DNA of 64,000 nucleotides from Brachyspira aalborgi (GTDB lineage Bacteria; Spirochaetota; Brachyspiria; Brachyspirales; Brachyspiraceae): NCBI RefSeq assembly GCF_008016455.1, contig NZ_SAXU01000001.1, positions 2,128,423 to 2,192,422 of the forward strand, read 5' to 3'. Shown piece by piece: positions 1 to 9,483 of this stretch (position 1 is its first letter; each line of letters starts with the position of its first letter). The notes under the pieces were generated by a model. It saw only the letters and a program-made list of their open reading frames with translations, ran no database searches and was not told where the DNA came from. The position numbers and the translations under genes were made by a program.

Positions 1-579
1 TACTTTTAAAGGCATTACTCTTTTTGCTCCCGCCTCTTGAATTTTCGGAGTTATATCTTCGATAGCTTTCGATAAACCAGATATAACAATTTGGTCTTTC
101 AAATTATAATTAGCGGCTACAACCTCTTTATTTTCAGGCATACATTTAACTACACCCTCGTAATTTAATCCTAAAACGGCAGCCATTCCATAAGGAGCGT
201 CAGAGCCAGCCTTTGCCATAAGAAGTCCTCTCTCTCTCGCAATTTTTACGGCGTCTTCAAAAGTTATATAATCTGCAGCGCATAACGCTGTAATCTCGCC
301 TAAACTATGCCCAGCGAAAAAATCGCCTTTTATATTTTTGGACTCTAAAGCCTTATAAACTGCAATTCCAACCGTAACCAAAGCGGGTTGAGTATTTTCC
401 GTTTTCTTTAAATCTTCTTCCGTTCCTTCAAAACATAAAGCCTTAATATCTATATCGCTTAAAATATTTGCAGCTTTATCGAAAATTTCTTTTGATTCTG
501 CAATATTATCGTATAAAGATTTTCCCATTCCCGCAGTTTGAGAGCCTTGTCCTGGAAATAAAAAAGCTATATTTGACAT
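1..579 (-). CDS. fabD: Malonyl-CoA:ACP transacylase, 3' end cut by window start
   Basis: This enzyme moves malonyl groups from CoA to acyl carrier protein at the start of type II fatty acid synthesis. The 193 visible residues begin MSNIAFLFPGQGSQ, the usual N-terminus with the oxyanion-hole Gln. The nucleophile motif GHSLGE places the catalytic serine at residue 92, the position seen in the E. coli enzyme. An AGGAGAAT Shine-Dalgarno stands a few bases before the ATG. The C-terminal third lies outside the window. The family assignment is secure. Confidence 0.95.
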   Translation of the reverse strand, partial: MSNIAFLFPGQGSQTAGMGKSLYDNIAESKEIFDKAANILSDIDIKALCFEGTEEDLKKTENTQPALVTVGIAVYKALESKNIKGDFFAGHSLGEITALCAADYITFEDAVKIARERGLLMAKAGSDAPYGMAAVLGLNYEGVVKCMPENKEVVAANYNLKDQIVISGLSKAIEDITPKIQEAGAKRVMPLKV

Positions 580-693
580 GTTATATTCTCCTTAAATATT
601 ATTAAAATTTATAAATCAATTAAAAATAATCTGTTAATAAAATATAACAATAAAATAAAGTTTTATCAAGGTTTAATTTTGTTATAAAATAGT

Positions 694-2700
694 TTATTTA
701 ATCTTTTCTATTTTTAGAATAATATTTCCGTTCATTTCGTTAATATCGAGAATATTATATTTATTCGACAATATGCTATTTATTTCTTCTTTATAATTGG
801 AATATTCGTCAGAATAAAAAGGATAGATTAAATAAAATTTATCGTAATTATCGATTTCTAATTTATTTTCAAAACTATTTTGATTATCTATAATAGTATA
901 GTTTAAATTTTGATTCAAATAATAAAGATTATAAGCGTAAAATATTTCTTTATATAAATAAACATTTAGATTTTCGTCAAAATATTTTTCAGTATTATTA
1001 ACTTCAAAAAAGTCAAATCTTTTTGGATTGGTTATATTATATAAATAAATTATGCATAAAATAGCCAAAATAAATATTCTAATTTTTTTATTTTCAATTA
1101 TCGATAAAAACAACGGAACAAATAAAAATATTAGAATATACGAAACGGCGGAATATCTTGCATAACGAAAAGGAGCAAGCATATTTCCAAAAAAAGCGAA
1201 AAAGCTTCCTAAAATAGATACAAAAAGCAAAATATTGAATTTCTTTTTATCTATTATTATATTCAAATCGTTTCTTTTGAAATATAAATATAATAAAGAT
1301 GATATTATAAAAAATATAAATAAACCATTAAAAGATATTCTATTTATATATCCTATAACATCCGAATTATAATTTAGACTTCGTCCAGCTCTTGAATTGG
1401 CGTTAAACATTGAATTAAAGAAATTTGAGCATAATAATTGAGATATAAATAAAGCTAATAAAAATATTCCCGCGTAATAAAGTATAATTTTATAGTTTTT
1501 TATTTCTAAATTATTTGAACCTATTTTATAAAATAAAATTAAAAATATTAATATGCATAATATTATTGGCAATTCGTATATTTTATTATTTATTTTTAAA
1601 TTATAAGAAACTGAAAAATTATTTAGAGCGTCATTTTTTACTTTTAAATTGACATATCCTAAAGAATGAAAATTATAATCCAATACTTTATCCCCGTTAA
1701 TATTTACATTTTTTATTTGATATAAATCGTTGGCTCTAAATAATTGATTTTTAAAATTAATTCTTGCATAAATATGTTTATAATCTCCAAAATTATTTTC
1801 GTTTATTATATTTAAGTCGGATTTTCTATATTGAATTCCTAAAATAAATAAAATAGATATTGAAACGACAAATATTATTATTAAAGCAAACCATACTTTT
1901 ATTAAAATATTTTTTATTTTATTTGAAATACTGAAATTTAATAAATTATTCAAATGAAATTTTTCTTTATTTGAAATTAAAAAATTATAGAATAACATAG
2001 TGGAAAGTATCAATACAAATAGTAATGAAGAAAATTGAGTTATATAACAAATGCCCGCTATTATAGTAGTTAAAATAAAATTTTTAATAGAGTATTTATT
2101 TTCAGAAATTGTCGATAAAACTATATAAGTTATAATAATAAAAAAAGTTTCTTGTATTTGATACGCTCTTAAAAACATCGCAAAAGTTATTGATGAAGGC
2201 ATAAGAGATATACAAAAAATACTTCCGAGTATTATTTCTCTGTTGTCTTCAAAAACATATTTTAAAAGTTTGTATATAAAAATAAAAGAAATTATAAATA
2301 GTAAACAATTTAAAACAGTTCCCGTAATAATTATATTCTTTTTGTCTATAACTTCTCTTCCGATAAACGAAAGCCTAAATAACGAATAATATAAATTTGA
2401 AATATAAGGGTCTTTGCTATTTTTATATAAGGCTACTATATCGTCCAAACAATCTTTAATGCTTTTGTCCCCAAAGAAAATGATTTTATATAATTCCTTT
2501 CCGCTAATATTTGAAAAATCGCTAATAAAGTCTTTAAAATTATTTCCTAAAATATTGGTTTTATTGTTTGCAGCCAAAATCGTATAATATTCGTCTTGGT
2601 CTAATTCATTTTGTTGAGAAGCCCAATAAATTCTAGCAGATATTGCAAATACGCATATAAGTATTAATAATAAACGAAATATTTTATTGTTTGCTAACAT
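694..2700 (-). CDS. GT-C fold membrane glycosyltransferase-like protein
   Basis: This 668-residue polytopic membrane protein has an N-terminal transmembrane helix followed by an acidic cluster LDQDEYY at residues 33-39. That is the arrangement of GT-C transferases (GT39/ArnT-like), where an Asp in the first periplasmic loop takes part in catalysis. About ten or more hydrophobic segments follow, with a hydrophilic domain near residues 300-365 and a soluble C-terminal tail. The likely substrate is a polyprenyl-phosphate sugar for surface glycan or protein glycosylation, but this is inference. The ATG has no clear Shine-Dalgarno. A 7-bp tandem array lies about 107 bases upstream and may influence transcription. 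Confidence 0.6.
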   Translation of the reverse strand: MLANNKIFRLLLILICVFAISARIYWASQQNELDQDEYYTILAANNKTNILGNNFKDFISDFSNISGKELYKIIFFGDKSIKDCLDDIVALYKNSKDPYISNLYYSLFRLSFIGREVIDKKNIIITGTVLNCLLFIISFIFIYKLLKYVFEDNREIILGSIFCISLMPSSITFAMFLRAYQIQETFFIIITYIVLSTISENKYSIKNFILTTIIAGICYITQFSSLLFVLILSTMLFYNFLISNKEKFHLNNLLNFSISNKIKNILIKVWFALIIIFVVSISILFILGIQYRKSDLNIINENNFGDYKHIYARINFKNQLFRANDLYQIKNVNINGDKVLDYNFHSLGYVNLKVKNDALNNFSVSYNLKINNKIYELPIILCILIFLILFYKIGSNNLEIKNYKIILYYAGIFLLALFISQLLCSNFFNSMFNANSRAGRSLNYNSDVIGYINRISFNGLFIFFIISSLLYLYFKRNDLNIIIDKKKFNILLFVSILGSFFAFFGNMLAPFRYARYSAVSYILIFLFVPLFLSIIENKKIRIFILAILCIIYLYNITNPKRFDFFEVNNTEKYFDENLNVYLYKEIFYAYNLYYLNQNLNYTIIDNQNSFENKLEIDNYDKFYLIYPFYSDEYSNYKEEINSILSNKYNILDINEMNGNIILKIEKIK

Positions 2701-2806
2701 ATTTAATAATCGTTTATAGAATTATTTAAGATAAAATTGAATAAGTAAAAAACTATACTTAAAATAATTGATAAATATAGACGATAAAAATTTGCAATAA
2801 AAATTA

Positions 2807-2925
2807 ATTGACGATTGACGATTGACGATTGACGATTGACGATTGACGATTGACGATTGACGATTGACGATTGACGATTGACGATTGACGATTGACGATT
2901 GACGATTGACGATTGACGATTGACG
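2807..2925. repeat. Tandem array, 17 perfect copies of a 7-bp unit
   Basis: The unit ATTGACG is repeated 17 times without interruption over 119 bases. It lies between the start of the GT-C membrane protein gene (minus strand) and the cheX-like gene (plus strand). The frames through the array are open only because of the repeat, so I do not call a gene here. Copy number is likely to vary by slipped-strand mispairing. Confidence 0.95.
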
Positions 2926-3194
2926 AGCGTCAACAAGATATTATAAACTACCAAAATCATATAAATATTATACAATATTAAAAAAAATTATCAAGTGTTT
3001 TAACAAAAAATTAAAAAATTGGTAGAAGTAAAAAATTATAAAAAACTTTCACTTGCAAAAACTATACAAATAAAAATTAATTTTATATTGATAATTTTTT
3101 TTATTCTTAATATAATATCAATATATCGTTGTTAATTTCCGATAATTTATATAAATATTTTAACGAACGAATAATTAAAAAAGTGGGTATTAAT
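2926..3194. other. AT-rich intergenic region upstream of cheX
   Basis: Together with 2701-2806 and the 7-bp array this forms a gene-free stretch of nearly 500 bases. The part nearest cheX is almost pure A/T and could hold its promoter (for example the AATATAAT-like run near 3110), but no clear -35/-10 pair stands out. No RNA gene was seen. Confidence 0.5.
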
Positions 3195-3671
3195 ATGTTT
3201 GATTTAGATGTTGTAAACGCTTTCAGCAAAGGCACTGTGATAATATTGAAAAGTTATTTTAATTCAAAAGTGCTTAAAGGCGATGTGAGAATATATAGAA
3301 ACGCTAATCATGTCGGCGGAGTTATAGTTTTTATAGGAATTACAGGAGATTTAAGCGGAAGATTAATGTTTAATATGAGCAAATCAACCGCTTTCAAATT
3401 AGCATCCGCTCTCAATTCCGAGTCGATTACGATTATAGACGATATATTTGTTTCAACGATAAAAGAATTTGTAAATATGGTTGCGGGAAGCGCTATAAAC
3501 GATTTATACACAAAACATATTGATTTGGATATGACTCCTCCAGCTATTCTTATGAGCGAGCAGATAGCTATGCTTGAAAAAGAAAATGATAAAATACTTT
3601 CGATTAATTATAAAACCGAATTCGGCGATATATTTATGAATCTAATTTTATTTAATCAATCGAAATCTTAA
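3195..3671 (+). CDS. cheX: CheX-like CheY-P phosphatase
   Basis: The 158-residue product has the CheX/CheC fold signature: a GDLSGRLMF strand-turn, then a helix carrying EFVNMVAGSAIND, whose Glu and Asn are the residues that position CheY-P hydrolysis in this family. Spirochaetes typically use CheX to end the chemotactic signal to the periplasmic flagella. An in-frame TTG lies 66 bases earlier, but this ATG gives the usual family length of about 155 residues, so I chose it. The Shine-Dalgarno is weak. The next gene follows after 5 bases and may be cotranscribed. Confidence 0.75.
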   Translation: MFDLDVVNAFSKGTVIILKSYFNSKVLKGDVRIYRNANHVGGVIVFIGITGDLSGRLMFNMSKSTAFKLASALNSESITIIDDIFVSTIKEFVNMVAGSAINDLYTKHIDLDMTPPAILMSEQIAMLEKENDKILSINYKTEFGDIFMNLILFNQSKS

Positions 3672-3676
3672 ACTTA

Positions 3677-3997
3677 ATGATTAAATTTTTTATATTATTA
3701 TTTATTTTAGTTTTATTATTAAAATTTATTATTGACAAAATAATTATAATAAAAAAATCAAATCGATTTTTAAGAAAATATTTTTTTGAAGATAAACTTT
3801 ATTCTGCGGAAGAAGTTGCAAATATTTTTAAGTTAGACAAAGATAATTTTCTTTCTCTTATAAAAACTCTCGAACAATATAATTATTTTTCTTTTTTTAA
3901 TAAAAGAGGAATAATTATGGCGAAAGATTTTTATTCAAAATACGAACTTAAATATTTAATAAGGCTTTTATCAAAAAAACAAAAACTTAAAGTTTAA
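3677..3997 (+). CDS. Small membrane-anchored protein, possible winged helix
   Basis: This 106-residue protein has one N-terminal transmembrane helix (about residues 2-25). A basic cytosolic part follows, containing YSAEEVANIFKLDKDNF, which reads like a helix-turn-helix half of a winged-helix domain. It starts 5 bases after cheX with no clear Shine-Dalgarno, which suggests translational coupling. I do not recognise the family. A link to chemotaxis rests only on position. Confidence 0.5.
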   Translation: MIKFFILLFILVLLLKFIIDKIIIIKKSNRFLRKYFFEDKLYSAEEVANIFKLDKDNFLSLIKTLEQYNYFSFFNKRGIIMAKDFYSKYELKYLIRLLSKKQKLKV

Positions 3998-4007
3998 TTC
4001 TATAAAA

Positions 4008-5465
4008 TTAATTCAATTTTGACGACATTAAATCTTTTTCTATTGAATTGCTTAAAAACTCAACAAAAACATCGTATAAAATCGGGTCTAATTTTAAATG
4101 CTTTTCAATAAACTCTTCTCTCATTATATTAAGCGATTCTTCGGGCGTGAAAGTTTTTCCGCCTCTATATTTTCTCGCTGGGTCCATTAAAGCGTCATAC
4201 ACATCTATAATTTCAAGCATTTTAGCGGGAAAATAAGCGAAAGCCTCGCATTCGTCTATAGCTTTAGCGTCATAAGACATTATTCTCGGTATTTGAAAGC
4301 TTGCATATTTTTCAACTTTTAATTTATGCAATTTCTCATAAGGTCCATATCCCAAACCGTAATATTCATGATGCAATGCGACTGTTAATATAACTTCTAA
4401 AGGATATTCTGAAGTTTGACTTACAAGTTTATAACTGTTAAATAAATGTTTTTTTATTCTCTCGTAATCTCTTCCTTCCCCGCTTTCAAAATAATCCAAA
4501 TCTTTAACTTTTCCGACATCATGAAGCAAAGCTCCAACGGAATACGAATACATTTCTTTTTCTTCAACGCTTTTAATTCCTTGGTCTATCGCATCTTCAA
4601 CCGTTTCTAAATTATCGTATAATCTATATTTGCCGTCAAGGTTTTCTACCATTTTATCATAATGTTTTTTATAAATCTTTTGATATGTCGTTCTTATTTT
4701 ATGCACAAGCTGTCTTCTATTAACTAAATTATTATAGAAAGTTAAAAAATTAACATAAGAAATAAAAACTCTATTTGAATGCGCCATTACTCCGCCATCC
4801 GAATAATTTCTTAACTCTGTAAAAACTTTTTGAGTTTCCGTATTATAAGAAAGCATATTAACTATTGTAGTAACTAAAGAGCTTGTAGTTTCCGTAATTT
4901 CCTGATTTTCAATTTTCGCCTGGTCTTGAGATATTTCATTATCTTTAATTTTCTTCATACTTTCAAACATTGTAACTTTAGCTATAAGTCCGACATCGTT
5001 TCCCGCGTTTACTATTCTTTGAGCGGTATTTTTATTTATAACATGTTTTTCGTCTACTTTAACTTCTTTAAGTTCTTTATCATGGGTTTCTATAATGCTG
5101 AGTTTATCCTTATAAGTCATTTTGCCGATTTCTTTTATTCTCTTGTCAAGTTCTTCTTCGCATTCTTTCGGCGTCTTAAACTTATAATTTGAATTTAATA
5201 AATTTGCTTTTGCATTTTCTTTTATGGTTTTAAACTCTTGAACAAAAACTTTAAAATTTTTAGGAATATATAGTTTAATATTAGCGTATTTAGGATTATC
5301 TAATATAAGACTTAACTGTTCGGTATTAAATTCTACTATGCCTTTTTCTCTATCCAATCTAAATAAAGGAATATTATGAGATATTAAATAATCTTTAATA
5401 TCGTTGACTTCATTTAAATTTAATTCTTCAAATTTACTAGTTATTTCTTCAATATTTATATTCAT
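4008..5465 (-). CDS. HD-domain phosphohydrolase, HD-GYP-like
   Basis: This 485-residue soluble protein has a C-terminal HD domain with GALLHDVGK (His315-Asp316) and a second metal site HHEYYGLGYGP (His365-His366). That resembles HD-GYP cyclic-di-GMP phosphodiesterases, with GYG in place of GYP. The N-terminal 200 residues are charged and of unknown type. The gene ends only 10 bases from the convergent small membrane protein gene and has its own upstream AT-rich region. Metal-dependent hydrolysis is likely since the HD pair is intact. The substrate is uncertain. Confidence 0.65.
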   Translation of the reverse strand: MNINIEEITSKFEELNLNEVNDIKDYLISHNIPLFRLDREKGIVEFNTEQLSLILDNPKYANIKLYIPKNFKVFVQEFKTIKENAKANLLNSNYKFKTPKECEEELDKRIKEIGKMTYKDKLSIIETHDKELKEVKVDEKHVINKNTAQRIVNAGNDVGLIAKVTMFESMKKIKDNEISQDQAKIENQEITETTSSLVTTIVNMLSYNTETQKVFTELRNYSDGGVMAHSNRVFISYVNFLTFYNNLVNRRQLVHKIRTTYQKIYKKHYDKMVENLDGKYRLYDNLETVEDAIDQGIKSVEEKEMYSYSVGALLHDVGKVKDLDYFESGEGRDYERIKKHLFNSYKLVSQTSEYPLEVILTVALHHEYYGLGYGPYEKLHKLKVEKYASFQIPRIMSYDAKAIDECEAFAYFPAKMLEIIDVYDALMDPARKYRGGKTFTPEESLNIMREEFIEKHLKLDPILYDVFVEFLSNSIEKDLMSSKLN

Positions 5466-5633
5466 TTTATATTATTCCCTCTCAAAATTTATATATTAAA
5501 AATTTATATTAATTATAATTAAAGTATATAATATTTTAAAAAAATTTAAATAATTAAAAGATTATTTTATACGAAGCGATTAATCATGTTTTTGGTTTTT
5601 ATTTATATAAATATTTGCATTAATAATAATTTA

Positions 5634-7346
5634 TTAACCTTTCGGAAGCAATCTTAAAGGGTCTATAGACATTCCTAAATAAGAGATTTTAAAATATAAT
5701 CGACTTTTATTTCCAATAATTTCAGAATCTCCTATATTTCCTATATAATCTCCTTTATTAACAATATCTCCAGCTTTAACTTTTATATCCGACAAATAAG
5801 CGTATGCCGTATTATAACCGTTTTTATGTTTTATAATAATTACTTTTCCAAAACCTCTTATATTATCAGAATATTCAACTATTCCGTAATCGGAAGCGAC
5901 TATTTTATCTCCAGCTTTTCCAGATATAATTATTCCTCTATTTGCTAAATTATTTTCATCCGTTCCGTATTTTGAAACTATGCTTCCTCTATATGGAAAA
6001 ATAAAAGAACTTTCAGGCAAATCGTCAAAGTCTGTATAAATAGTTTTTAATATTTGAACTTTTAAAGAAGCTCCAGCTTGCAAAGTATAATTATTCAAAT
6101 CTTTTATATCGTTTAATTTTAATAAATCCGCCAAAACCATTTTATGATTTCTTGCAATAGAATATAAAGTATCTCCTTTTTTAACAGAATAAGAAGAATT
6201 AACCAAAGTAGTTTTTTTCTCTCTTTCCGCATAAACTTTTATTATTTCGTCAACTTTAATTATTGATTTTTCGTTTAATCCGTTTAAAGAATATATTTCT
6301 ACTAAATCCATTCCTTTAGCAACCGCTATTTCGCTTAAAGTATCGCCTTTTTTAATTTTATAATCTTCAATTTTTCTATATTCTCTTTTTACTTCGTTTG
6401 ATGGTTGATTTTGATTATTATTTAAATTCAAATTAACTTTATTATAAATTTTTATGCTATCGCCTATTTTTAATAAATAATTTCTATTCAAGCCGTTTAA
6501 TTCTAATAATTGATTTAAAGACATTGAATTATTTGCAGCTATTGCTAAAAGCGTATCTCCTTTTTTAACTTTATAAACAGAAATTATTTTTTTATCGTCT
6601 ATCGTATTATTTTTATTTTTTTTGGCATATATTTTTAATTTCTCTCCGATTTTTAATTTATATTTTAAAGGCTCTTCTATATTATTTATTCTTAAAAAAT
6701 CGCTAACGGGAATATCGTTGTCGAAAGCGATTCCAAAAAGCGTATCTCCGCTTCTAACTGTGTATAATTCAAAATTATCTTCAGTTTTTTGATTGTTAAT
6801 TTCTTTTTTTATATTTTCTATTGAATTTCTATTAACCGAATTATCCGAATTTTTTTCTATAGAATTTTTTTTATTTTCTTCAAACGAAACTTTTTCAATA
6901 TTATTATTTGCCACTTTTAATGTTTCGCCTACTTTGAGATTATATTTATTAAAATCTTTTATATTATTTATAGCGCAGAATTCACTTGCCGACATTCCAT
7001 GAGAAAATGCAATTCCTAAAATTGTATCTCCACTTTTTACTTTATAATTTTTGTAAGATTTCGATTTATCGACATCAAAAGCGTAAGATTTATTTACCGA
7101 ATCAAAAACTAAACTATATTCTTTTTCTTTAACTTTAAGAGTCTCGCCAATTTTAAGATTATATTTATCAGCATCTTCTATGTTGTTCAATTTTAAAAAT
7201 TCGCTTGCCGACATTCCATGCGAAAATGCAATTCCGTATAAACTATCTCCGTTTTCTACTTTATAATTTATATAATTTGCTCCAAATAAAGAATAAGATA
7301 TAGATAATCCTAAAAAAATTTTAAAAATATTATTCGTTTTTATCAT
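5634..7346 (-). CDS. Multi-LysM protein with a degenerate LytM/M23 domain
   Basis: A signal peptide (MIKTNNIFKIFLGLSISYSL) precedes about six LysM modules, each built around Y-V-K-x-GDTLxxIA and a following LNN, which bind peptidoglycan. The C-terminal 120 residues have the M23 (LytM) fold pattern. However, the zinc ligands appear lost: the HxGxD position reads NRGIIISG, the YAHL-type His reads AYAYLSD, and the final HxH reads RLYFKI. This matches non-catalytic EnvC/NlpD-type factors that activate amidases during cell separation. The function is inferred from the family and lost ligands. An acylphosphatase gene precedes it by 6 bases on the same strand. Confidence 0.8.
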   Translation of the reverse strand: MIKTNNIFKIFLGLSISYSLFGANYINYKVENGDSLYGIAFSHGMSASEFLKLNNIEDADKYNLKIGETLKVKEKEYSLVFDSVNKSYAFDVDKSKSYKNYKVKSGDTILGIAFSHGMSASEFCAINNIKDFNKYNLKVGETLKVANNNIEKVSFEENKKNSIEKNSDNSVNRNSIENIKKEINNQKTEDNFELYTVRSGDTLFGIAFDNDIPVSDFLRINNIEEPLKYKLKIGEKLKIYAKKNKNNTIDDKKIISVYKVKKGDTLLAIAANNSMSLNQLLELNGLNRNYLLKIGDSIKIYNKVNLNLNNNQNQPSNEVKREYRKIEDYKIKKGDTLSEIAVAKGMDLVEIYSLNGLNEKSIIKVDEIIKVYAEREKKTTLVNSSYSVKKGDTLYSIARNHKMVLADLLKLNDIKDLNNYTLQAGASLKVQILKTIYTDFDDLPESSFIFPYRGSIVSKYGTDENNLANRGIIISGKAGDKIVASDYGIVEYSDNIRGFGKVIIIKHKNGYNTAYAYLSDIKVKAGDIVNKGDYIGNIGDSEIIGNKSRLYFKISYLGMSIDPLRLLPKG

Positions 7347-7352
7347 ACCGTT

Positions 7353-7631
7353 TTAATTGTCTATTTCAAAAACTTCTTCAATCGGCGGGTCTGAAGGAAT
7401 TATAATAACATTTGATTCTTTTACGCTCGACATTTCGGGACCTTTTTTCATTTTTTCAACAAACTCTTCTATATCTTTTTTGCTTTCCAAATATCCTATT
7501 ATTTCAACCGAACCGTCATAATTATTCCAAACTTTTCCCGCGATTTTCATTTCGTCTGCGCATTTTTTAGCGTAATATCTGAAACCTACGCCTTGCACTC
7601 TTCCTCTTAATACAATATTTACTTTAAACAT
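7353..7631 (-). CDS. acyP: Acylphosphatase
   Basis: This 92-residue enzyme hydrolyses acyl phosphates such as carbamoyl or acetyl phosphate in the cytoplasm. It has the diagnostic N-terminal motif GRVQGVGFR, whose Arg binds phosphate, and the WNNYDGSVE segment with the catalytic Asn in the second strand. The length matches the family. It lies directly upstream of the LysM/LytM gene, probably in one transcript, though no functional link is evident. Confidence 0.93.
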   Translation of the reverse strand: MFKVNIVLRGRVQGVGFRYYAKKCADEMKIAGKVWNNYDGSVEIIGYLESKKDIEEFVEKMKKGPEMSSVKESNVIIIPSDPPIEEVFEIDN

Positions 7632-7772
7632 AATATAAATATCGGAATTTAGGATTATAGAATTTATTTTTATTAACTCTACTTATGATAATTAAAAATA
7701 AACATTATATACATTTTTTAAAATAATAGTATAATTTATTAAATTGTATAAAATTATATTTAAGGATTTTTT

Positions 7773-9050
7773 ATGATAGATGTTAAATTAATAAGAGAAA
7801 ATATAGAATTAGTAGAAGAGAATTTAAGAAAGAGAAGAAGCAAAGTTTCTTTAGATAAATTAAAATCTTTAGAAAGCGAAAGATTAAAATTATTAAAAGA
7901 AGTTGAAAACGACAGAGCGAAAAAAAACGAATCTTCAAAAAAAGTCGGAGAATGCATGAAAGCTGGAAAAAAAGAAGAAGCGGAAAAAATTAAAGAAGAA
8001 ATGAAATTGTTTGTCGAATCATTAAATAAAAAAGAAGAAAAATTATCCGAACTTGAAGAGCAAGTTAATAATGAAATTCTTTATTTACCAAATATGCTTT
8101 CCGATGAAGTGCCTGAAGGAGACGATGAAAATAGCAATAAAGAAATTATAAGATGGGGAGAGCCGAAAAAATTTGATTTTGAAGTTAAAGACCATGTAGA
8201 TATTGCAGTTGGACTTAATATACTAGATATTGAAAGAGCGGTTAGAATGTCAAGAACTCGTTTCTCTTTAATGAAAGGAAAAGGAGCCGCGCTTGAAAGA
8301 GCTTTAATTAATTTTATGCTCAAAAAACACACAACAGAACATGGCTACACGGAATATATTCCTCCGATTCTCGTTAATTCAAAAGCTATGACGGGAACGG
8401 GGAATTTGCCGAAGTTTGAAGAAGATTTATTTAAGACTACTGATAATCCAGCTTTATATTTAATACCTACCGCTGAAGTTCCTTTAACTAATATATATAG
8501 AGAAGAGATTATACCAGAGAGTATGCTTCCAATTTATGCCACAGCCTATACTCCTTGTTTTCGCTCGGAGGCAGGTTCTTACGGAAGAGATATGAGAGGA
8601 TTGATAAGGCAGCATCAATTTGATAAAGTCGAACTTGTAAAAATATGCGCTCCCGATACTTCAAAAATGGAACATGAAAAAATGCTTAAAGACGCGGAAA
8701 GTATTTTGCAGGCTTTAGAACTTCCTTATAGAGTAGTGGTTTTATCTTCGGGAGATATTGGAAACGCCGCTTATAAAACTTTCGATTTGGAAGTTTGGCT
8801 TCCTTCACAAAACACATATAGAGAAATTTCAAGCGTAAGCAACTGTTGGGATTATCAATCTCGCCGAATGCAAATGAGAGTAAAGAGAGCAGGCAAAACA
8901 GAATTAGTTCACACTTTAAACGGAAGCGGAATAGCCGTTGGAAGAACTTGGATTGCAATTCTTGAAAATTATCAGCAGGAAGATGGAAGCGTAATAATTC
9001 CCGAAGCGTTAAGAAGTTTTACGGGATTCGATAAAATAGAAAAAGAATAA
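7773..9050 (+). CDS. serS: Seryl-tRNA synthetase
   Basis: This class II enzyme charges tRNA-Ser. The 425 residues begin with the long antiparallel coiled-coil arm (about residues 30-105, rich in K/E) that grips the tRNA long variable arm. The catalytic core follows, with motif 2 around FRSEAGSYGRDMRGLIRQHQ and motif 3 around SGIAVGRTWIAILENYQ. Length and domain order are standard. AAGGA precedes the ATG at suitable spacing. The gene is divergent from acyP. Confidence 0.97.
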   Translation: MIDVKLIRENIELVEENLRKRRSKVSLDKLKSLESERLKLLKEVENDRAKKNESSKKVGECMKAGKKEEAEKIKEEMKLFVESLNKKEEKLSELEEQVNNEILYLPNMLSDEVPEGDDENSNKEIIRWGEPKKFDFEVKDHVDIAVGLNILDIERAVRMSRTRFSLMKGKGAALERALINFMLKKHTTEHGYTEYIPPILVNSKAMTGTGNLPKFEEDLFKTTDNPALYLIPTAEVPLTNIYREEIIPESMLPIYATAYTPCFRSEAGSYGRDMRGLIRQHQFDKVELVKICAPDTSKMEHEKMLKDAESILQALELPYRVVVLSSGDIGNAAYKTFDLEVWLPSQNTYREISSVSNCWDYQSRRMQMRVKRAGKTELVHTLNGSGIAVGRTWIAILENYQQEDGSVIIPEALRSFTGFDKIEKE

Positions 9051-9087
9051 ATATTAAAAAATAAATTATAGAATATAAAAATAACGC

Positions 9088-9115
9088 TTGAAATAATTAT
9101 TTTTTATTCTATACT
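9088..9115 (+). promoter_or_regulatory. Sigma70-type promoter for the trpR-like gene
   Basis: TTGAAA at 9088-9093 and TATACT at 9110-9115 are separated by 16 bases. They lie about 60 bases before the trpR-like start codon. Confidence 0.55.
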
Positions 9116-9174
9116 TGAATATATAACAATATTATATATAGTAATAAATTAATTAAAAAACAAGGAGAATAAAA

Positions 9175-9483
9175 ATGGAATTACTAGCGTATATTTTAGT
9201 AATGGAAACAAACGATGAATTTCTTAAGGAATTATTAATGGAACTTTTTACAAAAGACGAAAGAGATATGATTTGGCAAAGGCTTAAAATAGTTACATTG
9301 CTTAAAAAGAAAATACCTCAATACGAAATCGCAAAAATATTAAACGCAAGTTTATGTTCAATTACAAGAGGAGCTAAAGAATTAAAAAAACCAAACAGCG
9401 CTTTGTCGACAATAGTCGATAAATATCTTATTAATAACGAAGAATTTCAAGAGAGTCTTAATAAATCTCTACAAAAACAATAG
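9175..9483 (+). CDS. TrpR/YerC-family DNA-binding protein
   Basis: This 102-residue helical protein belongs to the Trp-repressor superfamily. It contains ERDMIWQRLKIV, then a helix-turn-helix with IPQYEIAKILNASLCSITRG, where SITRG matches the recognition helix of TrpR-like proteins. No trp genes adjoin it, so its ligand and targets are unknown. It resembles YerC/TrpR-related regulators of Firmicutes. A good AAGGAG site precedes the ATG, and a promoter-like pair lies upstream. Its 3' end overlaps the convergent hemW gene by 15 bases. Confidence 0.8.
   Translation: MELLAYILVMETNDEFLKELLMELFTKDERDMIWQRLKIVTLLKKKIPQYEIAKILNASLCSITRGAKELKKPNSALSTIVDKYLINNEEFQESLNKSLQKQ

Noticed and set aside
2807-2925. 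CRISPR array
   Set aside because: The units are 7 bp and contiguous with no spacers. No cas gene is present anywhere in the window.
2703-2975. A 90-residue reading frame through the 7-bp array
   Set aside because: It is open only because 7 x 3 bases repeat without a stop. It has no ribosome binding site and the protein is simple NRQSSIV repetition.
7760-8958. Minus-strand reading frames inside serS
   Set aside because: They are shadows of a well-defined synthetase gene and have no start signals.
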